This document shows positions 14,490-24,071 of a stretch of DNA of 37,735 nt, piece after piece. A model generated the notes under the pieces. That model saw nothing but the letters and a program-made list of their open reading frames with translations, had not been told where the DNA came from and made no database searches. The translations under genes were made by a program, and so were the position numbers. How positions within the stretch are numbered: position 1 is the stretch's first letter; each line of letters begins with the position of its first letter. This stretch comes from Gemmatimonadota bacterium (GTDB lineage: Bacteria; Latescibacterota; UBA2968): contig PBWH01000021.1 of NCBI GenBank assembly GCA_002727195.1, positions 85,782-123,516 of the forward strand. Reading direction: 5' to 3'.

Positions 14490-15966
14490 ACACTTCGATG
14501 CAGTTGTTGTCGGCTCAGGTTTCGGAGGGGCGACTGTTGCGCTACGTCTGACGCAGGCAGGGGCACGTGTCGCCATGATTGAGCGAGGTGGGTGGCCGGT
14601 CAGGGACGAGCAAGACTGGGATCCCCGATCGATCCTGCTCGACAAGCGCTACAAGAGTGAATCACCCGTGGCGGTCGATCTTTATGGGTTCGGGCGGCCG
14701 GACGACTATCCAAATGAAACCGTCGGCGGGATGTCCGTGTTCTACGGAGGCGCCTCTCTTCGGCTTCGTGAACGCGACTTCGATCGCTGGCCGATTGACT
14801 ACCCGGATCTCGCGCCATACTATGACGAAGCCGAGAACCTCCTCGGCGTCCACGGTCAGGCAGACGGTGATCCAGTCGGGCCGCCTCGCCAGCAGCCCTA
14901 TCCCGCTAGTCCCATCGAGTTGACCTTCCCTGCTGAACGGATTCAGAATGCAGCTCGATCACTGGGCCACCATCCGTTCCCCATCCCAACAGCGATCAAC
15001 TTCTCGGACGAAACGCGGCCCACGTGTGTCCTGTGCGCGACCTGCGACGGCTATCCTTGCAAGATCGAAGCGAAGAATGACCTGCCGGCGACGATCCTGA
15101 AGCAGGCGCAGGAACACGGATTGAAAATTTTTGCACAAACCACCGCCGCTCGGTTCGAGCGATCAGGCGCGAGGGTTTCTGGGCTCGCGTGTATCGATGG
15201 GACAACGGACACTCAAACGACGTTCACCGCGGATACCTTCGTTCTGAGTGCCGGGGCACTCCACAGCCCGGCCATTCTGTTGCGTTCCCGGTTCGATCAT
15301 CCGTCCGTTGGTCGCTACCTGATGCGGCACTGTAACGTGATCGTGGCCTGCGTCTTTCCCTTTCGGACGAATCCTGGTCGGACCTTCCACAAACAGACCT
15401 GCATCACTGACTTCTATGAGCAGCAGAGAGATGAGACGGGAATGGCAGTCGGGGTCATCCAGGACATTTACACACCGGATCCGATCGTGATGAAAGCGCA
15501 CGCGCCCTGGTGGGGACGTGGCGTGATCGGATTGACCCATCGCTACATGCAGAATCTGCTCTGTGTGGCAGAGGATGATCCTCAGGCATCGAACCGTGTC
15601 GAGCTGACGGATCGACGTGATCGACACGGGCTCGAAGTGCCTAGGGTAACCCACGACTACACCGAAGCAGACAAGGTACGGAGCAACGTGCTCGCCCAGG
15701 GGGCGAAGGCGATCCTGCAGGAGGCGGGTGGGCGCTTCCCATACCGCTACCTGATCGACACGTTTTCACACGCAGTCGGGTCTGTGCGGATGGGGACGGA
15801 CGAAGCCGATTGCCCACTCGATCTCGATTGCCGCTACCGAGGCGTCAATAATCTGTATGTGAGTGATGGGTCGTTTATGCCGACATCTGGGGGCGTAAAC
15901 CCGAGTCTGACGATCGCAGCGAATGGCCTCCGGGTAGGGTCCAGGATCGTGGAGCTGACCGAATGA
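14473..15966 (+). CDS. GMC-family FAD oxidoreductase with a four-cysteine cluster
   Basis: The 497-residue enzyme starts with the FAD-binding VVVGSGFGGATVALRL (GxGxxG at 14-19, Glu37). It ends with the GMC C-terminal signature: HAVGSVRMG, then NNLYVSDGSFMPTSGGVNPS and LTIAANGLR. GMC enzymes oxidise alcohols of sugars, sterols or polyols. An unusual feature is CVLCATCDGYPC (Cys185, 188, 191, 196), a C-x2-C-x2-C-x4-C pattern. Some membrane-linked GMC dehydrogenases carry an iron-sulfur cluster on such cysteines, so this is probably a dehydrogenase rather than an oxidase. ATG 14473 lies inside the 3' end of the membrane protein gene. Its own stop overlaps the next start (ATGA). Confidence 0.88.
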   Translation: MSTSSKHFDAVVVGSGFGGATVALRLTQAGARVAMIERGGWPVRDEQDWDPRSILLDKRYKSESPVAVDLYGFGRPDDYPNETVGGMSVFYGGASLRLRERDFDRWPIDYPDLAPYYDEAENLLGVHGQADGDPVGPPRQQPYPASPIELTFPAERIQNAARSLGHHPFPIPTAINFSDETRPTCVLCATCDGYPCKIEAKNDLPATILKQAQEHGLKIFAQTTAARFERSGARVSGLACIDGTTDTQTTFTADTFVLSAGALHSPAILLRSRFDHPSVGRYLMRHCNVIVACVFPFRTNPGRTFHKQTCITDFYEQQRDETGMAVGVIQDIYTPDPIVMKAHAPWWGRGVIGLTHRYMQNLLCVAEDDPQASNRVELTDRRDRHGLEVPRVTHDYTEADKVRSNVLAQGAKAILQEAGGRFPYRYLIDTFSHAVGSVRMGTDEADCPLDLDCRYRGVNNLYVSDGSFMPTSGGVNPSLTIAANGLRVGSRIVELTE

Positions 15967-16913
15967 CGGACAGACCTGGCATCTGTATGGTGGGGTGCGG
16001 TCAGATCGCGGTTTCTCACGCGAAGCGCTTGAAGGGGAACGCCAGGCTCTCTTTCCACAGCCGTTCTCGCGAGAGTGCAGACCGGCTTTGCTCAGCGAGC
16101 GGGGGCGGGGTGGTATACGAACGATTCGAGGACGCACTCGATACGGACGAAGTGCAGGCCGTGATGATCACAACCCCGCCGGAGTTTCACGCGCGTCAGG
16201 TGATTCAGGCACTTTCAGCGGGGAAGACCGTGTTTGTCGAGAAGCCGATGTGTCTGAACCGCGAGGAGATCGCGGCCATCGAAGATGCGAAAGGTGATCG
16301 ACCCGTCTTTGTAGGGGAGAACTACTACTACAAGCCTTCTCTAGAACTTTTGCGTCGCTGGATCGAGGAAGGGGCAATCGGAACAGTACGGCGGGCCAAG
16401 GTGAGCAAACGATTTCTTCAGGTTGCCGACGGATGGAAGGCCGGTCACGGTGCCCTGTTCGAGGGCGGTATCCACTTTGTCGCCCTGCTGAATGGGCTAT
16501 TTGGGCCCCCGACATCCGTCGATCAGGCGACCTTTCCCGGTCACGAGCAGGATCAACCGGAGCGTCATTCGATCGTGGAGACGTCACTCGAGGACGTCAC
16601 AGCTGTCCTCGAGTATTCATGGAATACGCCAAGCGTGACAAAGGGAACCTTCCAACATTCCTCGATCGAAGGGGACAAGGGGCGGATCGTGTTCGAGAGC
16701 AACGGGATCTATGCACGGCTGAAGGGCACGCGCTCCTCGTTGCGATTCCCCCTGGTCGATCTCATGGGGGCCGGAGCGATGATCGACGATTTCCTCGAGC
16801 TGATCCGGTCCCGACGTCCGCCTGTATCTGACTTCGAGCGGGCCAAACAGGACCTGGAGACCGTGTTCCAGGCATATGAACGGGGTGGTATCGGCCTTCC
16901 CTCGGGGGAATGA
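15963..16913 (+). CDS. Gfo/Idh/MocA-family oxidoreductase
   Basis: The 316-residue protein has an N-terminal Rossmann fold (ICMVGCGQIAVSHAKRL) and the family's EKP motif in GKTVFVEKPMCLN, where the lysine is catalytic. The C-terminal sheet domain includes GALFEGGIHFVALLNGLFG, containing the conserved 'GG...H..d' region. Such enzymes use NAD(P) to oxidise or reduce sugars, inositols and their derivatives. Length is slightly short for the family but complete. Its ATG overlaps the GMC stop, so the two oxidoreductases are coupled and may act in sequence on one carbohydrate or polyol. That last point is inference. Confidence 0.88.
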   Translation: MTDRPGICMVGCGQIAVSHAKRLKGNARLSFHSRSRESADRLCSASGGGVVYERFEDALDTDEVQAVMITTPPEFHARQVIQALSAGKTVFVEKPMCLNREEIAAIEDAKGDRPVFVGENYYYKPSLELLRRWIEEGAIGTVRRAKVSKRFLQVADGWKAGHGALFEGGIHFVALLNGLFGPPTSVDQATFPGHEQDQPERHSIVETSLEDVTAVLEYSWNTPSVTKGTFQHSSIEGDKGRIVFESNGIYARLKGTRSSLRFPLVDLMGAGAMIDDFLELIRSRRPPVSDFERAKQDLETVFQAYERGGIGLPSGE

Positions 16914-16915
16914 GG

Positions 16916-16944
16916 TTGACCCTCACACGGCCTGCCGCTATATT
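16916..16944 (+). promoter_or_regulatory. sigma-70-like promoter for the helicase gene
   Basis: TTGACC (16916-16921), exactly 17 bases, TATATT (16939-16944). Predicted transcription start is near 16951, leaving a 68-base leader to ATG 17019. The -35 box starts two bases after the preceding stop codon. Confidence 0.65.
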
Positions 16945-17018
16945 CTCTGCGCACCATCCTCTCCCGGTTTTACCCCCATCGATACGTGTTTTCCTCACAT
17001 CTCCCGTGTCGGGTCTGC

Positions 17019-19478
17019 ATGGATTTCTCCAGGTTCCTCAAGCAGATGCGCAATGGCTACGAGTATGACGGCCAGATCGCACATATAGAAGAGATTCCTG
17101 AGCGGGAAGCCGTCTTCGGCAGCATTGAGCAGTCCCTGAATCCCGATATCGTCGCCGGTCTGGAAGCGCAGGGGATCACTCAGCTCTACCAGCATCAGGC
17201 TGATGCCGTCTCGGCCGCCTTCAAGGGCGAGCATACGGTCATCGTGACCTCCACGGCGAGCGGGAAGACCCTCTGCTACCAGATTCCTACCTTCGAACAT
17301 CTGCTCGAACACCCCGACTCGACGGCACTTTATCTGTTCCCGACCAAGGCACTCGCGCAAGACCAGGCCCGTGAGCTGGCGCGTCTCGGTGAAGATCGTG
17401 AGGCGCTTCGGACGGTCTCGGGAACCTACGACGGGGACACGCCTCCCGATCTGAGACGTAAGCTCCGGGAAGAAGGTCAGATTATCCTGACCAACCCGGA
17501 CATGCTCCACCAGGGCATCCTGCCGAACCATCCGCGCTGGGGTCGGTTTTTCCAACAGCTCCGATATGTGGTGATCGACGAGGTTCACGCCTATCGAGGC
17601 ATCTTCGGCTCTCACGTCGCCAACGTCATCCGACGGCTCACGCGCATCTGCAACCACTACGGCGTCTCACCCCAGTTCATCTGTTGTTCCGCGACGATCG
17701 CGAACCCGAAGGAGCACGCTGAGTCTCTGATCGGTAAGGAGATGACGCTGGTCGATCAGGACGGATCACCTCGTGGCCGCCGGAGGTTCATGTTCTGGAA
17801 TCCTCCTTTCCTGGAAGGAAGCACCGTCGACCGTCGGAGTCCGAACACGGAAGCGCGGTGGTGGCTGACGAAGCTTCTTCAGCAAAGGATTCAATCGATC
17901 GCGTTTGTGAGGGCCCGTACGACAGCAGAGGTGATCTACCGGTATTGCCAGGAAGATCTGGCCCGGATCAGCCCGAAGCTCGCGAACTCGATACGCGCGT
18001 ATCGGGGTGGGTATTTGCCGTCCGAGCGTAGGGAGATCGAGCGACAGCTGTTCGAGGGGGAGTTGCTCGGGGTGGTCAGCACGAATGCGCTCGAACTAGG
18101 AATCGACATAGGAGGTCTGGACTCGGCTCTGATCGTGGGCTATCCGGGAACTATCGCGAGTATGTGGCAGCAGGCTGGGCGTGCCGGCCGGAAGGCAGAA
18201 GAGTCGCTCGTCGTCTATATCGCCCAGAATGCGCCGATCGACCAGTTCCTGATGCGCACACCGGGTTACTTTTTCTGTCAGTCTCCAGAACACGCCACGA
18301 TCGACCCACAGAATCCGCACATCTCTGTTGGCCACCTGCGATGCGCGTTGCGTGAGCTTCCAGTTGCACCCCAAGAAGGCGAGGTGTTCGGCGAGTTCAC
18401 GGGTGCGATGCTCGAGATACTCGAAGAAGAGGGACAGGCGAAGGAACTCGACGGCAAGTGGTTCTATGCCAAGTCGGGGTATCCGGCGGCAGAGGTCAGC
18501 CTGCGAAACATGGGCGATAAGACGTATACGATCATCGAGGATACCGAGAATGGTCCGAACGTGATCGGTACGCTCGACGAGACCAGCGCGTTCTTCCAGC
18601 TTCATACGCACGCGGTCTACATGCACAACGCGCAGACCTACTTCGTAGATAAGCTGGATGTGGATCGCAAGACGGCGAATGTGTCGCCCAAGGGGCTGGA
18701 CTATTACACGCACGCCGTCGACGAGACCACGATCCGCATCAACGACAAGGAGAGCGAGCTCCGATGGCGTGTCAGCGACACGTGCTTTGGGGAAGTGTCC
18801 GTGTCGACGCTGGTGATGATGTTCAAGAAGGTGAAGTTCGAGGATCGCGACAGTATCGGCTGGGAGAACCTCGATCTGCCGGAGATCAACCTCGACACGA
18901 CGTCGTGTTGGGTGATTCCGCCCCGCGAGGCGCTTCGACTGTGTCGCACGCACGGTCGTGTGCCCACGGAAGGCATGAAAGGTGTGGCGAACGTGATGGC
19001 AGAGGTTGCGCCGTTGTTCGCCATGTGTGATCCGGCCGATATCGGGACGACGATCGACAGCGGCAATAACGGTCGGTCCACTGTGTTCCTCTACGATCGG
19101 TATCCGGGCGGGATCGGGTTCGCTGAGAAGATCTATGAGATGATGGAAGAAGTGATGAAGGCTTGCTGGATGGTCGTGTCCGAGTGCGACTGTGAAGATG
19201 GCTGCCCATCCTGTGTCGGCGCACCCCGGCCACCTGAATCGGGCGAGGACGGTACGAAGGACACGATTCCGGACAAGGAAGCTACCTTGATCCTGCTTCA
19301 CGCGCTGCTCGAGAAAGAACCGTATGTACCGGTCAGACCGCGTCCGATATACACACCAGTATCTATCGAGAATGGCGTAGCAACGAATGGGGAACCGGTC
19401 GAACCAATCCCTGTCAAGCCGATGTCGGCAAACGTCGAGGCGAAGATTCGGCGCAGGGTCAGGGGGGTCAGGAAGTGA
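17019..19478 (+). CDS. DEAD/DEAH-box helicase with DUF1998 domain (MrfA/YprA-like)
   Basis: The 819-residue superfamily 2 helicase carries QLYQHQADAV, the Walker A VTSTASGKTLCYQ (residues about 77-84 for the core), the DEVH box VVIDEVHAYRG and motif III CSATIANP. The second RecA domain has STNALELGIDIGGLDSALIVGYPG and QQAGRAGRKAEE. The C-terminal DUF1998 region ends with ECDCEDGCPSCVG, the four-cysteine metal site of MrfA. B. subtilis MrfA (YprA) is a 3'-5' DNA helicase for mitomycin-type damage repair with MrfB. No MrfB-like exonuclease is next to it. I preferred ATG 17019 over GTG 16986. The stop overlaps the polyprenyl synthase start. Confidence 0.92.
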   Translation: MDFSRFLKQMRNGYEYDGQIAHIEEIPEREAVFGSIEQSLNPDIVAGLEAQGITQLYQHQADAVSAAFKGEHTVIVTSTASGKTLCYQIPTFEHLLEHPDSTALYLFPTKALAQDQARELARLGEDREALRTVSGTYDGDTPPDLRRKLREEGQIILTNPDMLHQGILPNHPRWGRFFQQLRYVVIDEVHAYRGIFGSHVANVIRRLTRICNHYGVSPQFICCSATIANPKEHAESLIGKEMTLVDQDGSPRGRRRFMFWNPPFLEGSTVDRRSPNTEARWWLTKLLQQRIQSIAFVRARTTAEVIYRYCQEDLARISPKLANSIRAYRGGYLPSERREIERQLFEGELLGVVSTNALELGIDIGGLDSALIVGYPGTIASMWQQAGRAGRKAEESLVVYIAQNAPIDQFLMRTPGYFFCQSPEHATIDPQNPHISVGHLRCALRELPVAPQEGEVFGEFTGAMLEILEEEGQAKELDGKWFYAKSGYPAAEVSLRNMGDKTYTIIEDTENGPNVIGTLDETSAFFQLHTHAVYMHNAQTYFVDKLDVDRKTANVSPKGLDYYTHAVDETTIRINDKESELRWRVSDTCFGEVSVSTLVMMFKKVKFEDRDSIGWENLDLPEINLDTTSCWVIPPREALRLCRTHGRVPTEGMKGVANVMAEVAPLFAMCDPADIGTTIDSGNNGRSTVFLYDRYPGGIGFAEKIYEMMEEVMKACWMVVSECDCEDGCPSCVGAPRPPESGEDGTKDTIPDKEATLILLHALLEKEPYVPVRPRPIYTPVSIENGVATNGEPVEPIPVKPMSANVEAKIRRRVRGVRK

Positions 19479-20518
19479 GAGATCGACTGAAAGCCTACGT
19501 CGAGGTGTCGGTGCCGAAGATCGACGAGGAAATCTTCTCGTTCCTTCGGGTTCAGGAGCCCGCGAGGTTCCTGTATGAGCCGATGCGTGATTACCCAGAG
19601 CGAGGGGGGAAGCGATTTCGTTCCGTTCTGGTAATGCTGTGCTGCGAGGCGGTCGGCGGTGATCCTGCCAAAGCACTGAGGACGGCCGCTGCGTTCGAGA
19701 TGTTCCAGTCCTTTGCGCTGGTGCACGACGACATTGAAGACGGGTCCGAGATGCGCCGTGGAATGCCGTGTCTCCACCACATTCACGGCATTCCGCTCGC
19801 TATAAACGTGGGTGATGCGCTTTACTCGAAAATGTTCGAAGTTCTCGCGGCAAACCGGTCCATTCTCGGTGAGAAGAAGACCCTCGATATCCTCGACATC
19901 ATGATAGAGGGGGCGCGTCTGACCTTCGAGGGGCAGGCGTTCGACATCGGATGGATCGAGGCGGCCGAAATTCCAACCGTCGACGAGTTCATCGAGATGC
20001 TGCGGCGGAAGACGGGATGGTATAGCGGGAAGGGGCCGTGCGAGACCGGCGTGATCATCGGTGATGGATCGGCGGAGCAGATTCACGCGCTTGGCCAGTT
20101 TGGCGAAACGATGGCCGTGGCGTTCCAGATCCGTGATGACCTCTTGAATTTGATCATCTCCAAAGAGGATGCGGCGACCGCGCCCGAAGGGACCACCGGT
20201 GGATATGGGAAAGAGCGCGGTGGCGATATCGCAGAAGGGAAGCGAACGATGATGGCGATCGATGTGCTCCAGAATGCGGCGGAAGCCGACATCGATCGTG
20301 TCCGTGCCATCCTCGATCAGGGTCGGGACCTGACGACTGAGGATGATATCAACTGGGTCATCGACTTGATGCAGTCGATCGGGGCCATCGACCGCGCGAC
20401 CGAAGAGTGCCGTCGCCGAGCGGCCGAAGCAGAGAAGCACTTGCAGACCATCGAAGACTCTGAGCCCAAGCTTGCCTTGTCGGAGATGTGCAGTTTTCTG
20501 GTGGAACGGGTATTCTGA
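19475..20518 (+). CDS. polyprenyl (farnesyl/geranylgeranyl) diphosphate synthase
   Basis: The 347-residue trans-prenyltransferase has the first aspartate-rich motif DDIEDGSEMRRG (Asp85, 86, 89; Arg94-95) and a second motif FQIRDDLLNLI, plus GGKRFRS for diphosphate binding. It condenses isopentenyl diphosphate with allylic diphosphates. The residues just before the first motif (FALVHDD) are bulky and suggest a product of C15-C20 rather than a very long chain, a weak inference. GTG 19475 overlaps the helicase stop (GTGA). Its products feed quinones, undecaprenyl lipids or terpenoids, and could supply isoprenoid lipids to the MlaC/MMPL exporter, though nothing links them directly. Confidence 0.92.
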   Translation: MRDRLKAYVEVSVPKIDEEIFSFLRVQEPARFLYEPMRDYPERGGKRFRSVLVMLCCEAVGGDPAKALRTAAAFEMFQSFALVHDDIEDGSEMRRGMPCLHHIHGIPLAINVGDALYSKMFEVLAANRSILGEKKTLDILDIMIEGARLTFEGQAFDIGWIEAAEIPTVDEFIEMLRRKTGWYSGKGPCETGVIIGDGSAEQIHALGQFGETMAVAFQIRDDLLNLIISKEDAATAPEGTTGGYGKERGGDIAEGKRTMMAIDVLQNAAEADIDRVRAILDQGRDLTTEDDINWVIDLMQSIGAIDRATEECRRRAAEAEKHLQTIEDSEPKLALSEMCSFLVERVF

Positions 20519-20592
20519 CAACAGGACGCGTGTGACTGGTTCCCGTTGCTCGGGACCCGGGGCACCTCAATCGTCTTAACCAGGGGGCCGTT

Positions 20593-21258
20593 ATGAAGAT
20601 TTTCGTCGATACAGCAGACATGGAGGAAATCCAGGAAGCGAACGAGATGGGCGTTCTGGATGGCGTGACGACCAATCCCACACATATATCCAAGCAGACT
20701 GGGAGCTTCGACGACATCATCAAGGAAATCTGCGAAGAGGTGAGCGGCCCGGTGAGCGCCGAGGTGGTGGCGACCGACTTCGAGGGGATGATGGTGGAAG
20801 CCCGTCACAACGCTAGCCTGGCAAACAACGTCGTCGTCAAGATTCCGATTACGCTGGACGGCCTGAAGGCGATCAAGCAATGTTCGGATGAAGGGATTAA
20901 GACGAATGTGACGCTGTGCTTCTCCGCGAATCAGGCAATGCTCGCCGCCAAAGCAGGCGCCACATACATCAGCCCGTTTATGGGTCGCCTGGATGATGTT
21001 GGCCACGATGGTCTGGACCTGATCCATCAGATCCGCCAGATCTACGACAACTACGCCTTCGAGACGGAGATCCTCGGGGCGAGTCTTCGTTCACCCAAGC
21101 ACGTTCTAGACTGCGCATTGGCCGGGGCCGACGTGGTTACGCTGCCCTTGGATGTTCTGACAAAGCTGCTGAATCATCCACTGACGGATATCGGTTTGGA
21201 ACGATTCCTGAACGACTGGAAGGAGTGGGAAGCGAAGCAGAACGGGGTCCCTGCGTAG
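20593..21258 (+). CDS. transaldolase-like / fructose-6-phosphate aldolase (TalC family)
   Basis: The 221-residue protein matches the short transaldolase subfamily (TalC/FsaA). Evidence includes [16 protein letters not shown] at the N-terminus, [11 protein letters not shown], the Schiff-base lysine in [38 protein letters not shown], and [13 protein letters not shown]. The size is the usual 210-220 residues. It transfers a dihydroxyacetone unit in the pentose phosphate pathway or cleaves fructose 6-phosphate. GTTATG is preceded by AGGGGGCC as a ribosome site. The 74 bases upstream contain an 8-bp hairpin (20539-20558) without a T-run. Confidence 0.92.
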   Translation: MKIFVDTADMEEIQEANEMGVLDGVTTNPTHISKQTGSFDDIIKEICEEVSGPVSAEVVATDFEGMMVEARHNASLANNVVVKIPITLDGLKAIKQCSDEGIKTNVTLCFSANQAMLAAKAGATYISPFMGRLDDVGHDGLDLIHQIRQIYDNYAFETEILGASLRSPKHVLDCALAGADVVTLPLDVLTKLLNHPLTDIGLERFLNDWKEWEAKQNGVPA

Positions 21259-21309
21259 TTCTAAATGGAAATATCCCGCGTGGCGGGTAAAGCGTGTGTA
21301 CAAACCAGA

Positions 21310-21340
21310 AAGGGCTTGTGCCTCTTAGGCACAAGCCCTT
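21310..21340. terminator. 13-bp perfect hairpin, likely bidirectional terminator
   Basis: AAGGGCTTGTGCC (21310-21322), loop TCTTA, GGCACAAGCCCTT (21328-21340). It lies between the 3' ends of the transaldolase gene and the convergent tRNA gene. T-runs are short on both sides (CTTCTATAT rightward, TTTCT leftward), but stem strength and position support termination. Confidence 0.75.
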
Positions 21341-21345
21341 CTATA

Positions 21346-21421
<76 letters not shown>

Positions 21422-21467
21422 TATCCTTACCAAAATCAAAGCATTGGGCCTCGCAGTCCAAGCGAAA

Positions 21468-21496
21468 AAAGTAGGATAAGGCGATTTTGGTGTCAA
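21468..21496 (-). promoter_or_regulatory. candidate promoter for tRNA-Thr
   Basis: On the minus strand a perfect TTGACA (21496-21491) is followed after 17 bases by TACTTT (21473-21468), a weak -10. Transcription would begin near 21461, about 40 bases before the tRNA. Confidence 0.4.
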
Positions 21497-21530
21497 GCCA
21501 TAAATCCCCAGTAGATGCGGGTTTCAGCCC

Positions 21531-22304
21531 ATGAACGCCCTTCCGAGTATGTCCCTCGAGGGACAGGTGGCAGTGGTCACGGGAGCGGGTTCCGGCATCG
21601 GAAAAGCGGTCGCGCTGGCGCTCGCTGAGGCCGGAGCGGACGTCATCCCGTGCGAGCGATCCGGTCACCAGGATCGACTCGGGAAGGTATGCGAAGCCAT
21701 TCAGGAGGTTGGCCGTGAGGCCTATCCCGCCAGCTTGGATCTCCCGGATTTGGACAGCATCGACGCGATGGTTACCCACGCCGTCGGCCAGGCAGGTCGG
21801 GTCGATATTCTGGTGAACAACGCAGGTATCAACATCCCATCTGACGCCCTCGACGTGACCGAGTCGGAGTGGGATGCGGTGATGGATGTCAACCTCAAGG
21901 GCCTGTTCTTCTGCTCACAGCGCGTTGCCCGCATCATGAAAGACCATGGCGGCGGCCGAATCGTCAACATGGCGTCCCAGAACGGTGTGGTCGCCTACTA
22001 CAAGCGAGCGGCCTATTGCTCGAGCAAGGCGGGGGTCGTCAACCTGACCCGCGTCCTCGCCGTCGAGTGGGCCCCGCATCAGATCAACGTGAATGCCGTC
22101 GGCCCTACTTTCATCCTGACCCCCCTTACACAGTCTACCTTTGACGATCCGGATCTTCGGGAGGATCTGGTCAGCCGGATCCCGCTGGGCAGGGTTGGGC
22201 AACCTGAGGATGTTACAGGAGCCGTCGTCTTCTTGTGCAGCCCTGCTGCATCGATGATTACGGGACACACGCTTCTCGTCGACGGCGGATGGACCGCGCT
22301 CTAG
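21531..22304 (+). CDS. short-chain dehydrogenase/reductase (SDR)
   Basis: The 257-residue classical SDR shows the cofactor motif [10 protein letters not shown], the NNAG motif, catalytic Ser in VNMASQNG, and Tyr-x3-Lys in [10 protein letters not shown]. The C-terminal [13 protein letters not shown] is typical of FabG/gluconate 5-dehydrogenase-type enzymes. The acidic residue after the second strand is replaced by 'CERSGH', so coenzyme preference is unclear. ATG 21531 is used; ATG 21549 ([12 protein letters not shown]) is also possible. It is first of an apparent operon with the two CoA-transferase subunits and the M55 peptidase. It may oxidise a hydroxy acid or ketone intermediate of that pathway. 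Confidence 0.9.
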   Translation: MNALPSMSLEGQVAVVTGAGSGIGKAVALALAEAGADVIPCERSGHQDRLGKVCEAIQEVGREAYPASLDLPDLDSIDAMVTHAVGQAGRVDILVNNAGINIPSDALDVTESEWDAVMDVNLKGLFFCSQRVARIMKDHGGGRIVNMASQNGVVAYYKRAAYCSSKAGVVNLTRVLAVEWAPHQINVNAVGPTFILTPLTQSTFDDPDLREDLVSRIPLGRVGQPEDVTGAVVFLCSPAASMITGHTLLVDGGWTAL

Positions 22305-23296
22305 AGAGTCATCTCGTGAACGCTATCGGCCCACTCTTCACCGACCCCGATCCTGAAGCCGCACGTGTCTTCTTTCGCACAAAGCGGGTTGCGTTCGAGG
22401 ACAAGCAGATGTCCGTCGAGGAGGCGGTCGAGCGCTTTGTGTCCGATGATTGCTATTTAGCGTCTGGCGGATTCGGCACGAATCGGATCGCGACGGCGGC
22501 ACTCCACGAGATCGTTCGACAGGGCAGACAGCAGCTCGGCTTCGCCGGCCACACGACGACGCACGATTTCCAGATTCTGTGTGGCGGCCACGTAGACGGT
22601 CGGAGGATCCTGTCGCGTGTCGACGCTGCTTATATCGTGGGCCTCGAAGCGAGAGGACTGTCACCTCAGGCGCGTCGGGTAATGCAGAGCGGCGACGTGG
22701 AGGTATGCGAGTGGTCCAACTTCGCGCTCGCGGCCCGTTTCCGTGCAGCTGCTTCCGGTCTCCCGTTCATTCCGGTGCGCAGTGGGCTGGGCACAGACAC
22801 CTTCATGTATTCGGCCGCTAAACAGATCGAGTGTCCGTTCACTGGACGCCCCACTGCTGTTGTGCCCGCGCTTTACCCAGACGTCAGCCTGATCCACGTA
22901 CACGAATCCGATATACACGGGAATGCGCGTATTGAAGGCATCTCTGTCGCGGATGTTGACCTGGCTCGTGCGTCCAAGCGGGTCATCTTAACCACGGAGC
23001 GCATCGTGGCGGCCGAGGAGATCCGGAGTGAGCCGGAGCGGACGGTCATCCCGTCACTCTGCGTCGACGCCGTGTGCGAGGTCCCTTATGGTTCATACCC
23101 CGGGAACATGGCTGGCTGCTACTACTCGGACGAAGCGCACCTCCGGACCTGGCTCGATATGGAACAGGACGAGGCTGCCCACAGGACGTTCATCCAGGAA
23201 CACATCCTTGATACGGCTGACTTCAAAACTTACCTGGATCAATGTGGTGCGCGTGATCGGCTTCCCGAGCTAGCCCGCATGGAGTCAGCGCCTTGA
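22289..23296 (+). CDS. CoA-transferase subunit A (glutaconate CoA-transferase-like)
   Basis: This family I CoA-transferase alpha subunit is about 335 residues. It aligns in order with GctA-type proteins: [20 protein letters not shown] (the 'hialGGf...r' glycine loop), [34 protein letters not shown] and [40 protein letters not shown] and [19 protein letters not shown] complete the match. Together with subunit B it moves CoA between carboxylic acids. IpdA-type hydrolases of sterol ring degradation share this fold and are an alternative. ATG 22289 overlaps the SDR stop by 16 bases; GTG 22316 with AGAGAG upstream is a real alternative start. Confidence 0.88.
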   Translation: MDRALESHLVNAIGPLFTDPDPEAARVFFRTKRVAFEDKQMSVEEAVERFVSDDCYLASGGFGTNRIATAALHEIVRQGRQQLGFAGHTTTHDFQILCGGHVDGRRILSRVDAAYIVGLEARGLSPQARRVMQSGDVEVCEWSNFALAARFRAAASGLPFIPVRSGLGTDTFMYSAAKQIECPFTGRPTAVVPALYPDVSLIHVHESDIHGNARIEGISVADVDLARASKRVILTTERIVAAEEIRSEPERTVIPSLCVDAVCEVPYGSYPGNMAGCYYSDEAHLRTWLDMEQDEAAHRTFIQEHILDTADFKTYLDQCGARDRLPELARMESAP

Positions 23297-24057
23297 GCTA
23301 CAATGCCCACGAGTTGATGATCTGCGTGGCTGCCAGACTTCTGGAGAATGGGGCGACCGTGGGCGTGGGGACGGGGGCGCCCTGCGCGGCGGCTATGCTT
23401 GCGCAGAGAACGCACGCACCCGGGCTGTTTGTGGTGTTCGAAGCCGGTGGCTGTGGACCGGAGTTGCCTGCGATGCCGATCTCCGTCGGAGATTCGCGTA
23501 CCTACCATCTGGCGACGATGGCGACATCGATGATTGACATTTTCGAGATGTGTCAGCGAGGGATGATAGACTACGCGTTCCTGGGCGGGGCACAGATCGA
23601 CGCGTTCGGGAACCTGAACTCCACCTGTATCGGCGATTTCGATCAGCCTAAGGTCCGTTTTCCCGGCAGTGGGGGTGGAAACGACTTCGCGAGCCTCTGC
23701 TGGCGCACGATGGTGATGACCGAACACGATCCACGTCGCTTTGTCGAGACCCTTGACTTTACGACGAGCCCCGGGTTTCTGGATGGTCGTGACGCGAGGG
23801 AACACGCGGGCCTGCCACAGGACACGGGGCCATATCGGGTGATCACCAACCTGTGCGAGATGGGCTACTCCCTAGATAGCGGAAGGATGGAGATCCTGAG
23901 CCTGCATCCTGGTGTAAGCATTGACGACGTGAAGGCGAAGACGGGATTCCACATCGAGGGCTCGAGCGAACTGACGGAAACTGAACCGCCGACGGATGAC
24001 GAATTGAAGGTTTTGCGAACAGAGGTTGATCCGGCAGGCGTGGTGATCGGCCGCTGA
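23293..24057 (+). CDS. CoA-transferase subunit B (glutaconate CoA-transferase-like)
   Basis: The 254-residue beta subunit starts at TTG 23293, overlapping the subunit A stop (TTGA). Family features are NAHELMICVAARLLENGATVGVGTG, the likely active-site glutamate in LFVVFEAGG, DYAFLGGAQIDAFGNLNST, FPGSGGGNDFASL and the C-terminal YRVITNLCEMGY. In this family the glutamate forms the CoA thioester intermediate. Similarity is to GctB and to IpdB, and sequence alone does not separate the two. Tight overlap guarantees balanced synthesis with subunit A. The M55 peptidase follows after 14 bases. Confidence 0.88.
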   Translation: MSYNAHELMICVAARLLENGATVGVGTGAPCAAAMLAQRTHAPGLFVVFEAGGCGPELPAMPISVGDSRTYHLATMATSMIDIFEMCQRGMIDYAFLGGAQIDAFGNLNSTCIGDFDQPKVRFPGSGGGNDFASLCWRTMVMTEHDPRRFVETLDFTTSPGFLDGRDAREHAGLPQDTGPYRVITNLCEMGYSLDSGRMEILSLHPGVSIDDVKAKTGFHIEGSSELTETEPPTDDELKVLRTEVDPAGVVIGR

Positions 24058-24071
24058 GGAAAGGATATGTT

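Noticed and set aside
16986-17018. GTG start eleven codons earlier for the helicase
   Set aside because: The extra residues do not resemble the family and would shorten the leader of a good promoter; ATG 17019 fits better, although it has no strong ribosome site.
18096-19676. 526-codon reading frame on the minus strand inside the helicase gene
   Set aside because: It mirrors the well-supported MrfA-like helicase, has no recognisable domain and is rich in Arg and His, as antisense frames in GC-rich genes are.
19298-20521. 407-codon minus-strand frame across the polyprenyl synthase gene
   Set aside because: Shadow of a gene with intact catalytic motifs on the plus strand.
20539-20558. GGTTCCCG/CGGGACC hairpin before the transaldolase gene
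   Set aside because: No T-run and one bulge; too weak to call a terminator or riboswitch.
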